Below are positions 44,654 to 53,822 of a stretch of DNA of 53,837 nucleotides, piece after piece. Below the pieces are notes generated by a model. It did not search any database. It was not told the DNA's origin and saw only the letters and a list, made by a program, of their open reading frames with translations. Position 1 is the first letter of the stretch. Every line of letters starts with the position of its first letter. The position numbers were made by a program, and so were the translations under genes. Origin of the DNA: Streptomyces sp. WAC 04229 (GTDB lineage Bacteria > Actinomycetota > Actinomycetes > Streptomycetales > Streptomycetaceae); NCBI RefSeq assembly GCF_003947455.1, contig NZ_QHJH01000035.1, positions 1 through 53,837 of the forward strand, read 5' to 3'.

Positions 44654-45631
44654 TCACTTGGCTCCCAGGGCCGTCCGCAGGGCCTTGAGGTTGGCTTCCA
44701 TGACCTGGAAGTAGTCGTCGCCGCGGGACTTCTCGGTGATGCCCTCGATCGGGTCGAGGACGTCCGTCTCGAGGTTCGCGTCCTTGGCGACCGTCTTCGC
44801 GGTCTTGTCGCTGACGAGCGTCTCGTAGAAGACCGTGGAGACGCCGTCGGCCTTCGCCATCTTCTCAAGCTCCTTGACCCGGGCGGCGCTGGGCTCGGAC
44901 TCGGGGCTGAGGCCGCTGATGGCCTCCTCGGTCAGGCCGTAGCGCTCGGCGAGGTAGCCGAAGGCGGCGTGCGTGGTGATGAAGACCTTGGTGTCGGTGT
45001 CCTTCAGCCCGGTCTCGAACTCCGTGTTCAGGGCGTCGAGCTTCTTGACCAGGGCCTCGGTGTTCTTCTTGTAGTCGGCGGCGTGGTCGGGGTCGGCCTT
45101 CTCGAAGGCCTCGCCGACGCCCTTGGCGACCTCGGCGTACTTGACCGGGTCGAGCCAGATGTGGGGGTCCTTGCCGCCCTCCTCGCCGTGCTCGTGGCCG
45201 TGCTCCTCCTCGGCGTGGTCGTGCTCGGCGGCGTGTCCGCCGACCTCGGAGCCGTGCTCCTCCAGTGCGGTCAGCGTGGCCGCGTCGATCTTCGTCTTGG
45301 CGCCGGACTGGGCGATGGCCTCGTCGGCGGAGGGCTGCAGGCCCTTGAGGAAGAGCGCGGCGTCCGACTCCTCCAGCTGGGCGCGCTGCTTGGCGCTGAT
45401 CTCCAGGTCGTGCGGTTCCTGGCCGGGCTCGGTCAGACTGGTGACGTTGACGTGGTCGCCGCCGATCTGCTCGGCGAGATAGGCCATGGGGTAGAACGAC
45501 GCGACGACGTCGAACTTGTCCGTGTTGCCCGCCGCCGCGTTGTCGCCGGCGCAGGCCGAGAGGGTCCCGAGGCCGAGTGCGGCGGCCGCGGTGACTGCTA
45601 TGCCGGATATGTGACGTCGTCGTACGTTCAT
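44654..45631 (-). CDS. znuA: Zinc ABC transporter substrate-binding lipoprotein ZnuA
   Basis: 325 aa. Lipobox LSAC after a hydrophobic signal (Cys about 27) shows a membrane-anchored lipoprotein. TroA-like domain with FYPMAYLAEQIGGDHV, GQEPHDLE (zinc His), KDPHIWLDP (zinc His), TTHAAFGYLAERYGL (zinc His) and DPIEGI. A His-rich loop (HGSEVGGHAAEHDHAEEEH and on) lies at about 131-155, the zinc-capture loop of ZnuA. ATG 45631 is preferred; ATG 45640 is three codons upstream. The predicted promoter would make the transcript begin at or near ATG 45631, overlapping a Zur-box-like element. Confidence 0.93.
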   Translation of the reverse strand: MNVRRRHISGIAVTAAAALGLGTLSACAGDNAAAGNTDKFDVVASFYPMAYLAEQIGGDHVNVTSLTEPGQEPHDLEISAKQRAQLEESDAALFLKGLQPSADEAIAQSGAKTKIDAATLTALEEHGSEVGGHAAEHDHAEEEHGHEHGEEGGKDPHIWLDPVKYAEVAKGVGEAFEKADPDHAADYKKNTEALVKKLDALNTEFETGLKDTDTKVFITTHAAFGYLAERYGLTEEAISGLSPESEPSAARVKELEKMAKADGVSTVFYETLVSDKTAKTVAKDANLETDVLDPIEGITEKSRGDDYFQVMEANLKALRTALGAK

Positions 45632-45680
45632 GGGATTCATTTTCAACAAATATGGAAACGGTTGTCAACAAGCGGCCATA
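45631..45680 (-). promoter_or_regulatory. znuA promoter with degenerate Zur box
   Basis: Read on the minus strand: TTGACA, an 18-base spacer, GAAAAT as -10, then seven bases to ATG. The 15-base TGAAAATGAATCCCA (45631-45645) overlaps the -10 and the start codon; it keeps one full half-site of the Streptomyces Zur motif TGAAAATGATTTTCA, as I recall it, and about 4 of 7 positions of the other half. Zinc-bound Zur here would block initiation. The 226-bp gap to glyS also holds the glyS upstream sites; I see no secure glyS promoter. Confidence 0.6.
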
Positions 45681-45857
45681 TCGGAGGCCCGAGGATCCTG
45701 CGGGGCCCCGATTTGGTTGAGGGGCAGTCCACGCCGGTAACCTGAAGCATTCTCTGGAAGCATCTCGCTTCGCCCGCCCGCCACCCGACCACCACCCCTC
45801 AACGAGGCGCTTCGCGCCGCACCAGTCAGTCACCGTCGTCGTAATGAAGAGAGCACC

Positions 45858-47240
45858 GTGGCCGCCGACAAGATCGACACCATCGTCAGCCTGAGCAAGC
45901 GCCGTGGCTTCGTATTCCCCTGCAGTGAGATCTACGGCGGTCAGCGTGCCGCCTGGGACTACGGTCCGCTCGGTGTCGAGCTCAAGGAGAACCTCAAGCG
46001 CCAGTGGTGGCGCTACATGGTCACCTCGCGCGAGGACGTCGTCGGTCTCGACTCCTCCGTGATCCTGGCCCCCGAGGTCTGGGTGGCCTCCGGTCACGTC
46101 GCCACCTTCACGGACCCGCTGACCGAGTGCACCTCCTGCCACAAGCGGTTCCGTGCGGACCACCTGGAGGAGGCGTACGAGGAGAAGAAGGGCAAGGCTC
46201 CCGAGAACGGCCTGGCCGACCTCAACTGCCCCAACTGCGGCAACAAGGGCACCTTCACCGAGCCCAAGCAGTTCTCCGGTCTGCTCTCCACCCACCTCGG
46301 CCCGACCCAGGACAGCGGCTCCGTCGCCTACCTGCGGCCCGAGACCGCCCAGGGCATCTTCACCAACTTCGCCCAGGTGCAGACCACGTCGCGCCGCAAG
46401 CCGCCGTTCGGCATCGCCCAGATGGGCAAGTCCTTCCGCAACGAGATCACGCCCGGCAACTTCATCTTCCGGACCCGCGAGTTCGAGCAGATGGAGATGG
46501 AGTTCTTCGTCAAGCCGGGCGAGGACGAGAAGTGGCAGGAGTACTGGATGGAGCAGCGCTGGAACTGGTACACGGGCCTGGGCCTCCGTGAGGAGAACAT
46601 GCGCTGGTACGAGCACCCGGCCGAGAAGCTCTCCCACTACTCCAAGCGCACCGCCGACATCGAGTACCGGTTCTCCTTCGGCGGCAGCGAGTGGGGCGAG
46701 CTGGAGGGTGTCGCCAACCGCACCGACTACGACCTCTCCTCGCACTCCAAGGCCTCCGGCCAGGACCTCTCCTACTTCGACCAGGAGGCCGGCGAGCGCT
46801 GGACGCCGTACGTCATCGAGCCGGCGGCCGGTGTCGGCCGGGCGATGCTCGCCTTCCTGCTCGACGCGTACATCGAGGACGAGGCGCCGAACGCCAAGGG
46901 CAAGCTGGAGAAGCGCACGGTGCTGCGGCTCGACCCGCGGCTGTCCCCGGTGAAGGTCGCCGTGCTGCCGCTGTCCCGCAACCCCGAGCTGTCGCCCAAG
47001 GCGAAGGGGCTCGCGCAGGCGCTGCGGCAGAACTGGAACATCGAGTTCGACGACGCCGGGGCGATCGGGCGCCGGTACCGGCGTCAGGACGAGATCGGTA
47101 CGCCGTTCTGCGTCACCGTCGACTTCGACACGCTGGACGACAACGCGGTGACGGTCCGCGAGCGCGACACCATGAAGCAGGAACGCGTGTCGCTGGACCA
47201 GATCGAGGGGTACCTGGCCTCACGTCTGGTCGGGTGCTGA
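45858..47240 (+). CDS. glyS: Glycyl-tRNA synthetase (dimeric class II)
   Basis: 460 aa, alpha2 type. Class II motifs: [15 protein letters not shown] near the start of the core, motif 2 [20 protein letters not shown], and motif 3 [14 protein letters not shown]; a CxxC zinc-like pair (CTSC and CPNC) lies in the insertion near 94-122; the anticodon-binding domain is at the C-terminus (from about 350). It attaches glycine to tRNA-Gly. GTG 45858 gives [18 protein letters not shown]. Divergent from znuA; ends in a strong terminator. Confidence 0.97.
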   Translation: MAADKIDTIVSLSKRRGFVFPCSEIYGGQRAAWDYGPLGVELKENLKRQWWRYMVTSREDVVGLDSSVILAPEVWVASGHVATFTDPLTECTSCHKRFRADHLEEAYEEKKGKAPENGLADLNCPNCGNKGTFTEPKQFSGLLSTHLGPTQDSGSVAYLRPETAQGIFTNFAQVQTTSRRKPPFGIAQMGKSFRNEITPGNFIFRTREFEQMEMEFFVKPGEDEKWQEYWMEQRWNWYTGLGLREENMRWYEHPAEKLSHYSKRTADIEYRFSFGGSEWGELEGVANRTDYDLSSHSKASGQDLSYFDQEAGERWTPYVIEPAAGVGRAMLAFLLDAYIEDEAPNAKGKLEKRTVLRLDPRLSPVKVAVLPLSRNPELSPKAKGLAQALRQNWNIEFDDAGAIGRRYRRQDEIGTPFCVTVDFDTLDDNAVTVRERDTMKQERVSLDQIEGYLASRLVGC

Positions 47241-47296
47241 TCGTTCGTATCGGTTGAGTTGCCAGGGGCTCCCGCCCCCTGGCACCCCGAGCCTGT

Positions 47297-47335
47297 GCCC
47301 ACCCCTCGCCCGACTCGGTCGGATGAGGGGTGGGC
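47297..47335. terminator. glyS/chitinase bidirectional terminator
   Basis: GCCCACCCCTC (47297-47307) and GAGGGGTGGGC (47325-47335) form a perfect 11-bp stem with a 17-base loop, between the stop codons of the convergent glyS (47240) and chitinase (47364). CTTTG follows on the plus strand. Confidence 0.8.
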
Positions 47336-47363
47336 CTTTGGCGTTCGGTGACCTGTTCGTTCG

Positions 47364-48446
47364 TCAGCGGCCCTGAAGCGACTTCACGTTGTCGCCGAAG
47401 GTCCAGTTCTTCGAGCCGTCCCAGTTGAGGGACCACGTCATCAGGCCCTTGAGGGCGCCGTTGTAGTGGTTCCAGGCCTGTGCCACCAGGGACGGGGACA
47501 TGTGGCCGCCGCCCGCGCCGGGCTGTGCGGGCAGGCCCGGGACCTGCTTGTCGTAGGGCACCCGGATCGTCGTGCCCTGGATGACCAGGCCCTTGTCCAG
47601 GCAGTCGGTCTGCTTGGTGAAGCCCTGGACCGTGCCGGCCGAGTAGGAGTCGCCGGAGCAGCCGTACATGCTGCCGTTGTAGTACTGCATGTTCAGCCAC
47701 CACAGGCGGCCGTTGTCCGCGTACTTCTTGATGACGGGCAGGTACGCGCCCCAGATGGAGCCGTAGGTCACGCTGCCGCCGGTGACGTAGGCGGTCTCCG
47801 GGGCCATGGTGAGGCCGAAGTTCGAGGGCATGCGGGCGAGCACGCCGTCGATGATGCGGATCAGGTTGGCCTGGGACGTGGAGAGTTGGCCGATGCTGCC
47901 GCTGCCGGTCAGGCCGGTCTCGATGTCGATGTCCATGCCGTCGAAGTTGTACTTCTTCAGGATCGGCACGATCGTGTCGACGAAACGGTCCGCGACGGCG
48001 GTGGAGTTGAGGTCGATGCCGGCCGTCGCGCCGCCGATGGAGAGCAGGATCGTCTGCCCGGACGCCTTGGCCGCGCACATCTCCGCGGGCGTCGCCACCT
48101 TCACGCCCGTGTCCATGCCGTCCTCCCACAGGGCCGTTCCGTCGGAGCGGATGACCGGGAAGGCCGCGTTCAGCACGTTGTAGCCGTGGGCGCCGATGCG
48201 CGAATCGGTGATGGGCGTCCAGCCGAAGGGCGGGTGCACGCCGTTGGCGGCGCCGTCCCAGTTCTCCCAGTAGCCCTGGAGGACCTTGCCGGTGGGCTTG
48301 GACTTCACGGCGCAGGTGTCGGTCGCGGGGGCAGGGGCGGGTGCGGGTGCGGCGGACGCGGTGGTGGCCCCCAGCGGGGCCAGGACGGTGGCCGCCAGTG
48401 CGGCGGCCAGTAGACGGATCCTGCGGCGGACCTTGGGGCGGATCAT
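47364..48446 (-). CDS. Secreted GH18 chitinase
   Basis: 360 aa. Signal peptide (MIRPKVRRRIRLLAAALAAT then TASA cleavage near residue 33) and a short Ala/Pro linker precede a family 18 TIM barrel. The catalytic motif FDGMDIDIETG (DxxDxDxE, Glu as acid) is intact; LSIGGATAG and the late WLNMQYYN are also typical. No chitin-binding module is present, so it is a single-domain enzyme for soluble chitin oligomers or chitin. ATG 48446 with GGGAGG six bases upstream. The promoter carries two dre elements, suggesting DasR control by GlcNAc. Confidence 0.94.
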   Translation of the reverse strand: MIRPKVRRRIRLLAAALAATVLAPLGATTASAAPAPAPAPATDTCAVKSKPTGKVLQGYWENWDGAANGVHPPFGWTPITDSRIGAHGYNVLNAAFPVIRSDGTALWEDGMDTGVKVATPAEMCAAKASGQTILLSIGGATAGIDLNSTAVADRFVDTIVPILKKYNFDGMDIDIETGLTGSGSIGQLSTSQANLIRIIDGVLARMPSNFGLTMAPETAYVTGGSVTYGSIWGAYLPVIKKYADNGRLWWLNMQYYNGSMYGCSGDSYSAGTVQGFTKQTDCLDKGLVIQGTTIRVPYDKQVPGLPAQPGAGGGHMSPSLVAQAWNHYNGALKGLMTWSLNWDGSKNWTFGDNVKSLQGR

Positions 48447-48490
48447 GCCGGGCCTCCCGGTGGGGGGTGCGGTGAGGTGTCGTAGGCATG

Positions 48491-48532
48491 ACAGTGGTGT
48501 GGTCCAGACCTTTCGTCAAGAGGTCTGGACCA
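48491..48532 (-). promoter_or_regulatory. Chitinase promoter with two dre (DasR) operators
   Basis: Two near-palindromes, TGGTCCAGACCT (48500-48511) and AGGTCTGGACCA (48521-48532), match the dre core TGGTCTAGACCA and start 21 bp apart, on the same face of the helix. Between them is TTGACG (minus strand, 48519-48514); 17 bases further is CACTGT (48496-48491), so one dre lies in the spacer and one just upstream of the -35. This is the layout of known Streptomyces chitinase promoters repressed by DasR and relieved by glucosamine phosphates. Confidence 0.85.
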
Positions 48533-48644
48533 AGAACGGGTGACGCCGTCGGGGTGACGCCCGAGGTGCGGGAACGCGGAGTTGTGCGGAAGGTGATGTT
48601 CCCAGGGGTTTCCCACCGCACGGACAGGGCGAGGACGAACAGTC

Positions 48645-49448
48645 ATGGCTGAGCAGAAGTCGGCGCAGACACTCCCGCGGCCGCTGCACGCGGCCGCTTC
48701 CGCGGTACAGAAGGTGCCGGGCGCCACGACGGTCGGCAAGGCCGCCGAGGGCGCGCTGGAACGGATCGGCGCGGTGTCGCCGCGCGGGCGGCGCGTGATC
48801 GTGTACACGGGTGCGGGGGTGCTGGGCGTCGCCGGGCTGGTGGAGTGGCCGGTGGCGCTCACCGGAGCGGCGGTGGCCTGGCTGACGCAGTCGCGGCGGC
48901 GGAACGGGAACGGGGTCGCCGGGCGGGGCACGGGTGGTACCGGTGCCACCGAGGCCGCCCGGAAGCGCGCCGCCGTCAGGAAGAGCACCGCCAAGACCGC
49001 GGCGGCGACGTCGCCCGCCTCGACGTCGCCCGCGGCGAAGTCGGCCGCGGCGAAGAAGGCGGCGGCGAAGAGGACCACCGCGACGAAGACCACCGCGAAG
49101 AAGGCCACGGCCCGGTCGGCCGCCGCGAAGTCCGCCGCGGCGAAGAAGGCGACCGCGGCGACGAAGAAGGCGACCGCGGCGACGAAGGCGACCGCCAACA
49201 AGGCGACTGCGAAGAAGGCCACGGCGAAGAAGGCCACGGCGAAGAAGACCACCGCGAAGAAGACCACCGCGACGAAGACCGCCGCCAAGAAGACCGCCGC
49301 CAGGAAAGCCCCCGCGAAGAAGACCGCGTCACCCGCACGGAGCAGGAGCCGCTCGGGAAAGAAGACGTCGTCCAGCCGTCCCCCCGCCTCGGGCTCGGCC
49401 GGCGGCCGTAAGACCGCCTCCGCCTCGCGCACCCGCAGGACGGGCTGA
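48645..49448 (+). CDS. Membrane-linked Lys/Ala-rich histone H1-like protein
   Basis: 267 aa. The first 40 residues form a soluble N-terminus; a hydrophobic region (about 50-80, [22 protein letters not shown]) could cross the membrane once or twice. From about residue 105 comes a tail of [13 protein letters not shown] repeats, then a Ser/Arg/Lys-rich end. The tail mimics histone H1 and actinobacterial Lys-rich nucleoid proteins and should bind DNA or RNA or anionic polymers. The next gene starts 9 bp downstream, so it is co-transcribed with a P-type ATPase. Function unknown. Confidence 0.75.
   Translation: MAEQKSAQTLPRPLHAAASAVQKVPGATTVGKAAEGALERIGAVSPRGRRVIVYTGAGVLGVAGLVEWPVALTGAAVAWLTQSRRRNGNGVAGRGTGGTGATEAARKRAAVRKSTAKTAAATSPASTSPAAKSAAAKKAAAKRTTATKTTAKKATARSAAAKSAAAKKATAATKKATAATKATANKATAKKATAKKATAKKTTAKKTTATKTAAKKTAARKAPAKKTASPARSRSRSGKKTSSSRPPASGSAGGRKTASASRTRRTG
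49040..49320 (+). repeat. Lys/Ala coding repeat array
   Basis: Short in-frame units, mostly 12 or 15 bp (for example GCGAAGAAGGCCACG in tandem near 49206-49245), encode the [10 protein letters not shown] repeats of the H1-like tail. The unit lengths are multiples of three, so copy-number changes would leave the frame open. Confidence 0.85.
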
Positions 49449-49457
49449 GCCACGGCC

Positions 49458-52400
49458 ATGGTCGGCGCACTTCTGACGCGGTCCCAGGACGCCGTCACCG
49501 GATTCGTCCTGGCCGGGCCCCGACTGCTCGCCCGCTCCACCGCACCCGCCGTCGGCGCCGCCGCCGGCGCGGTCGCGGGCACCGCACGGGCCGGTGTGCG
49601 AGGCGCCGACTTCGCCGCCCGCGCGGCCCGGGTCGCCCGCTCCGCGCTGCCCGGCGGCACCCGGGACTGGCGGGCCGGACCCCGGGCCCACCTCGCCCTC
49701 GCCCCGGCCGATTCCGACGAGGTGCGCCTGGCGGGCGGCACGGAACGCGTCGCGCGAAAGGTGGCCGCGGAGGTGGCCGAACACCCGGACGTGCTGGTCG
49801 CCTACTGGGACACCGGCCTCGCCAGGCTGGTGGTGACCGCGGCCGAGGAGGAGCTGACCGACTCCGTCGTGGACCACGTCACCGAACTCGCCGAGCGGCA
49901 CGGACTCACCCGGACGGACCGACGGGACCGGCAGGACGTCGGCGACCAGGTGGACGAACTGGCCCACCCCGGCGACCCGGCCTCGGTGCGCGTTGCCGCG
50001 ACCGCCCTCGGCGCCGACCTCCTCGGCATCGCCGCCGCCGTGACCGGCGCGCGCCTGCGGCTGCCGCCCTCGCCGCGCCTGATCACCGCCGTGGCGACCC
50101 TGCTGCGCGAGAACCCGGCCTTCCGCGCCTGGCTGCGCGAGCGGATGGGCGACCACCGCATGGACGTGACGCTGGCCGCCGCCAACGCCGCCGTGCACGG
50201 CGCCGGGCAGAGCCCCACCTCGCTGGTCCTCGACGGAGCGCTGCGCGCCTGCCAGTTGACGGAGGCGGTGGCCAGGACGGCGGCCTTCGAGGTGGTGCAC
50301 GACCAGCTCTGCGCCCCCGGCCGCGGCAGCCTGCCCGCCGACCTCACCCTGCGCCCCGCGCCGCGCACCTCCCCGGCCCAGGACTACGCCGCCCACGCCT
50401 CGGCCGGCAGCGTCGCGGGCGCCGCGGCGACGCTGCTGGTCAAGCACGACGTGGCCGAGGCGGCCGAGGCCGTGCTGGCCGGCTCGCCCAAGGCCGCGCG
50501 GTACGGCCCCGCCGCCTTCCACGCCGTACTGAGCGCGGCCCTGTCCCGTGCCGGTGTGCTGGTGCGCGACCCCGGACGACTGCGGCAGCTGGAGATGGCC
50601 CGCACGGTCGTGCTGCACCCGAGCGCGCTGCGGCTGCCGGACGACGGCGCCGACCCGTGGACCGAGGACGTGCTGGACGCGGCCCGGCGGGCCGGCCTGC
50701 GCGTGGTGATGGTCCAGGACCCGGCGCTGGCCGATTTCACCGGCCTCGCGGACCAGGTCGTCGACGCGCGGCGCCCGCTCGCGGACGTCGTGGCCGAACT
50801 GCGGCCCGAGGGAGGCGTCGTCACGGTCGTACGCCCGCGGCCCGAGGACGACGCGTCGGTGCTGTCCGGGCTGCTCGGCGGGGACGTGGCGGTCGCCCTG
50901 GCCGACGCGGACTCCCCGGTGGCGTGGGGCGCCGACGTGATCGCTCCGCAAGGGCTCGCCGACGTGTGGCGGCTGCTGCGGGCGGTGCCCGCGGCCCGTG
51001 CCGTCGGGCGGCGCTCGCAGACGCTGGCCCGGTCCGGCGCCGCGCTGTCCGGGCTGCTGGTGGCGGTCGGCGAGGCGCGCGGCCGGCGCCGGGGCAGGCC
51101 GAGCTTCATCGCGCTGTCCGGGCTGCGGCACGCGCCGGTCGACGCGAGCGCGGCGGCGGCCCTGCTGTCCGGGACGCGTGCCGCGGTCGGCGTGGCGATG
51201 GCCCGCGCTCCGCATCCCCGGGCCCGGGTGGCGTGGCACGCGCTGGCCCCGGACGCCGTACGGGACCGCCTGGAGCGGGAGAGCGAGCCCGATCCGACCG
51301 TCGTCGAGCAGGCCGCGGCCCGGCTGCGCGCGGTCGCCGACCGGGCGGGCCGGGTGCCGGTGCTGGCCCCGGCGTTCTGGTCGTGGGAGCTGGCCCGGGC
51401 GGTCCGCGGGGAGCTGGACGACCCGCTCACCCCGGTGCTCGCGGTCGGCTCGGCGGCCTCCGCGATCCTCGGGTCGGTCGTGGACGCCCTGCTGGTGGTC
51501 GGGGCGCTCGACCTGAACGCGCTGGTCGGCGGGTTCCAGCGGCTGCGCGCCGAGCGGGCGCTGTCCGGGCTGCTGGCCGAGCAGACGCAGAAGGCCCGGG
51601 TCACCGAGGAGCCCGAACGGGAGGGCGGGCCGCCGCGCATCATGGACGCGGCCCGGCTGCACCCGGGGTACGTGATCGAACTGAAGACGGACGACGTCGT
51701 TCCGGCCGACGCCCGGCTGCTGTGGGAGGACGGTCTGGAGGTGGACGAGTCCGCGCTGACCGGTGAGTCGCTGCCGGTGGGCAAGAGCGTGGACCCGGCG
51801 CCCAGGGCCCCGGTGGCCGAGCGGTACTGCATGGTCTTCGAGGGCACGACCGTGGTGGCCGGCCGCGCCCGGGCCGTCGTCGTGGACATCGGCGACCACA
51901 CCGAGGCGGCACGGGCGGTGGCGCTCGCCGCCCGGACGCCCGCCGCGGCCGGGGTGCAGGCCAGGCTCCAGGAACTGACCCGCAAGGCGCTGCCGCTCAC
52001 CCTGGCGGGCGGGGCCGCGGTCACCGGTCTGTCGCTGCTGCGCGGGGCGCCGGTCCGGCAGGCCGTCGCCGGCGGGGTGTCGGTCGCCGTGGCCGCCGTC
52101 CCCGAGGGGCTGCCCCTGGTGGCGACGGTGGCGCAGCTCGCGGCGGCCCGGCGGCTGAGCCGTCGCGGAGTCCTCGTGCGCACCCCGCGCACGCTGGAGG
52201 CGCTGGGCCGGATGGACACCATCTGCTTCGACAAGACCGGCACGCTCACCGAGAACAGGCTGCGGCTGACGCGTGTCGCGGGCGCCGACGGCACGGTCCG
52301 CAGGGTGGGCGACCCGGAGGCGGCCGACGCCGTACGGACCGCCGCGCGCGCCGTCCCCCGGCTGAACGGCGACGGGGCCCGGCCCACCCACGCCACCGAC

Positions 52401-53822
52401 GAGGCGGTCCTGGACGCGGCGGGTGACGACCCCGGGTGGACGCAGGTGGAGGGCCTGCCCTTCGAGACCTCGCGCGGATACGCCGCCGCCGTCGGACGGG
52501 ACCGGGCCCGCGGGCCCGCGACGCTGGTGGTCAAGGGCGCCCCGGAGACGGTGCTGCCGGCCTGCGCCGACCTGCCGTCGCACATCCTGGAGGTGGCGCA
52601 GACCCTGGCCCGCGACGGACTGCGCATCATCGCGGTGGCCTCCCGCCCACTGCGCCGGGGCGAGGAGGCGGCCGACGTACTCGAACAGCAGCCGGCGAAG
52701 CTGGGGTTCGCGGGGCTGCTGGCGCTGGCCGACGCACCCCGTGAGACGTCCCCGGCGCTGGTGCGCGGGCTGCGCGAGGCGGGCGTACGGCCCGTGGTGC
52801 TGACCGGCGACCACCCGCAGACCGCCCATGCCATCGCCGTCGACCTGGGCTGGCCCGAGGACGCGGTGGTGGTCACCGGCGACGAACTCGCCGCCGCCGA
52901 CCGTACGGCGCGCTCCCGGATGCTGCGCGACGCGGACGTCGTGGCCCGTGTGGCGCCGGAGCAGAAGCTCCAGGTCGTCGAGTCGCTGCGGGACGCCGGG
53001 CGGGTCGTCGGCATGGTCGGCGACGGCGCCAACGACGCCGCCGCCATCCGCGCCGCCGACATCGGCGTCGGCATCAGCGCCCGCGGCTCGGCCGCCGCCC
53101 GCAACGCCGCCGACCTGGTGGTGACCGGCGACGACCTGCTGGTGCTGGTGGAGGCGGTCCGGGAGGGCCGGGCGCTGTGGCACAGCGTCGCCGACGCCAT
53201 CGCGATCCTGATCGGCGGCAACGCGGGCGAGGTCGGCTTCGGCATCCTCGGCACGGTGCTGAGCGGCTCCTCGCCGCTGTCGACCCGTCAGATGCTGCTG
53301 GTGAACCTCTTCACCGACCTGTTCCCGGCGATGGCGGTCGCGGTGACGCGCACGGGGGATCCCGAGCAGGAGGCCGCCGACGCGGGTGCGCCGCTGGGCA
53401 CGGCGGTGCTGGGCGAGCCCCTGCTGCGGCAGATCCGGCACCGGGCCCTGACCACCGCGCTCGGGGCGACCGCTGCCTGGCTGTTCGGCCGCTTCACGCC
53501 GGGCACGGACCGCCGCTCGACGACGATGGCCCTGTGCGCCGTGGTCGGCACCCAGCTCGCCCAGACCCTCGCCGACCGCCGCGACAGCCGCCTGGTCCAG
53601 GTCACGTCCCTGGGCTCGGCCGCCGCCCTGGTGGCCCTCGTCCAGACCCCGGGCGTGAGCCGCCTCTTCGGCTGCACCCCGCTGGGCCCGGTCGCGTGGA
53701 CGGGCGTGGCGGCGGCGATCGTCCTGGCCCTGGCGGGCCAGCGGGCGCTGCCGGAGGTGGAGGAGGCGATCCTGAAGTACTGGCCGAGGGTGGCGGAGCG
53801 GCTGCCGATTCCGCTGCGCTGA
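49458..53822 (+). CDS. Large P-type cation ATPase with duplicated-looking N-terminal half
   Basis: 1454 aa. The catalytic half is complete: TGES (768-771) in the actuator, PEGLP (882-886) in M4, phosphorylation motif DKTGTLTE (Asp925) and hinge GDGANDAA (1188-1195). PEGLP resembles Ca2+/P2-type pumps rather than the CPC of heavy-metal pumps, so the cargo is unclear. The length matches the mycobacterial CtpI/CtpH-type group. An extra N-terminal half (about 1-620) with its own hydrophobic stretches looks like a decayed copy of a P-type ATPase P-domain and C-terminal helices. ATG 49458 begins 9 bp after the H1-like gene. Runs almost to the window end. Confidence 0.88.
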   Translation: MVGALLTRSQDAVTGFVLAGPRLLARSTAPAVGAAAGAVAGTARAGVRGADFAARAARVARSALPGGTRDWRAGPRAHLALAPADSDEVRLAGGTERVARKVAAEVAEHPDVLVAYWDTGLARLVVTAAEEELTDSVVDHVTELAERHGLTRTDRRDRQDVGDQVDELAHPGDPASVRVAATALGADLLGIAAAVTGARLRLPPSPRLITAVATLLRENPAFRAWLRERMGDHRMDVTLAAANAAVHGAGQSPTSLVLDGALRACQLTEAVARTAAFEVVHDQLCAPGRGSLPADLTLRPAPRTSPAQDYAAHASAGSVAGAAATLLVKHDVAEAAEAVLAGSPKAARYGPAAFHAVLSAALSRAGVLVRDPGRLRQLEMARTVVLHPSALRLPDDGADPWTEDVLDAARRAGLRVVMVQDPALADFTGLADQVVDARRPLADVVAELRPEGGVVTVVRPRPEDDASVLSGLLGGDVAVALADADSPVAWGADVIAPQGLADVWRLLRAVPAARAVGRRSQTLARSGAALSGLLVAVGEARGRRRGRPSFIALSGLRHAPVDASAAAALLSGTRAAVGVAMARAPHPRARVAWHALAPDAVRDRLERESEPDPTVVEQAAARLRAVADRAGRVPVLAPAFWSWELARAVRGELDDPLTPVLAVGSAASAILGSVVDALLVVGALDLNALVGGFQRLRAERALSGLLAEQTQKARVTEEPEREGGPPRIMDAARLHPGYVIELKTDDVVPADARLLWEDGLEVDESALTGESLPVGKSVDPAPRAPVAERYCMVFEGTTVVAGRARAVVVDIGDHTEAARAVALAARTPAAAGVQARLQELTRKALPLTLAGGAAVTGLSLLRGAPVRQAVAGGVSVAVAAVPEGLPLVATVAQLAAARRLSRRGVLVRTPRTLEALGRMDTICFDKTGTLTENRLRLTRVAGADGTVRRVGDPEAADAVRTAARAVPRLNGDGARPTHATDEAVLDAAGDDPGWTQVEGLPFETSRGYAAAVGRDRARGPATLVVKGAPETVLPACADLPSHILEVAQTLARDGLRIIAVASRPLRRGEEAADVLEQQPAKLGFAGLLALADAPRETSPALVRGLREAGVRPVVLTGDHPQTAHAIAVDLGWPEDAVVVTGDELAAADRTARSRMLRDADVVARVAPEQKLQVVESLRDAGRVVGMVGDGANDAAAIRAADIGVGISARGSAAARNAADLVVTGDDLLVLVEAVREGRALWHSVADAIAILIGGNAGEVGFGILGTVLSGSSPLSTRQMLLVNLFTDLFPAMAVAVTRTGDPEQEAADAGAPLGTAVLGEPLLRQIRHRALTTALGATAAWLFGRFTPGTDRRSTTMALCAVVGTQLAQTLADRRDSRLVQVTSLGSAAALVALVQTPGVSRLFGCTPLGPVAWTGVAAAIVLALAGQRALPEVEEAILKYWPRVAERLPIPLR

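Noticed and set aside
49040..49320. Possible CRISPR or satellite array
   Set aside because: The repeats are in-frame Lys/Ala codons of 12-15 bp without conserved spacers.
49329..53441. A 1370-codon open frame opposite the P-type ATPase
   Set aside because: Its composition is typical antisense bias, and the plus strand codes a complete ATPase with all motifs.
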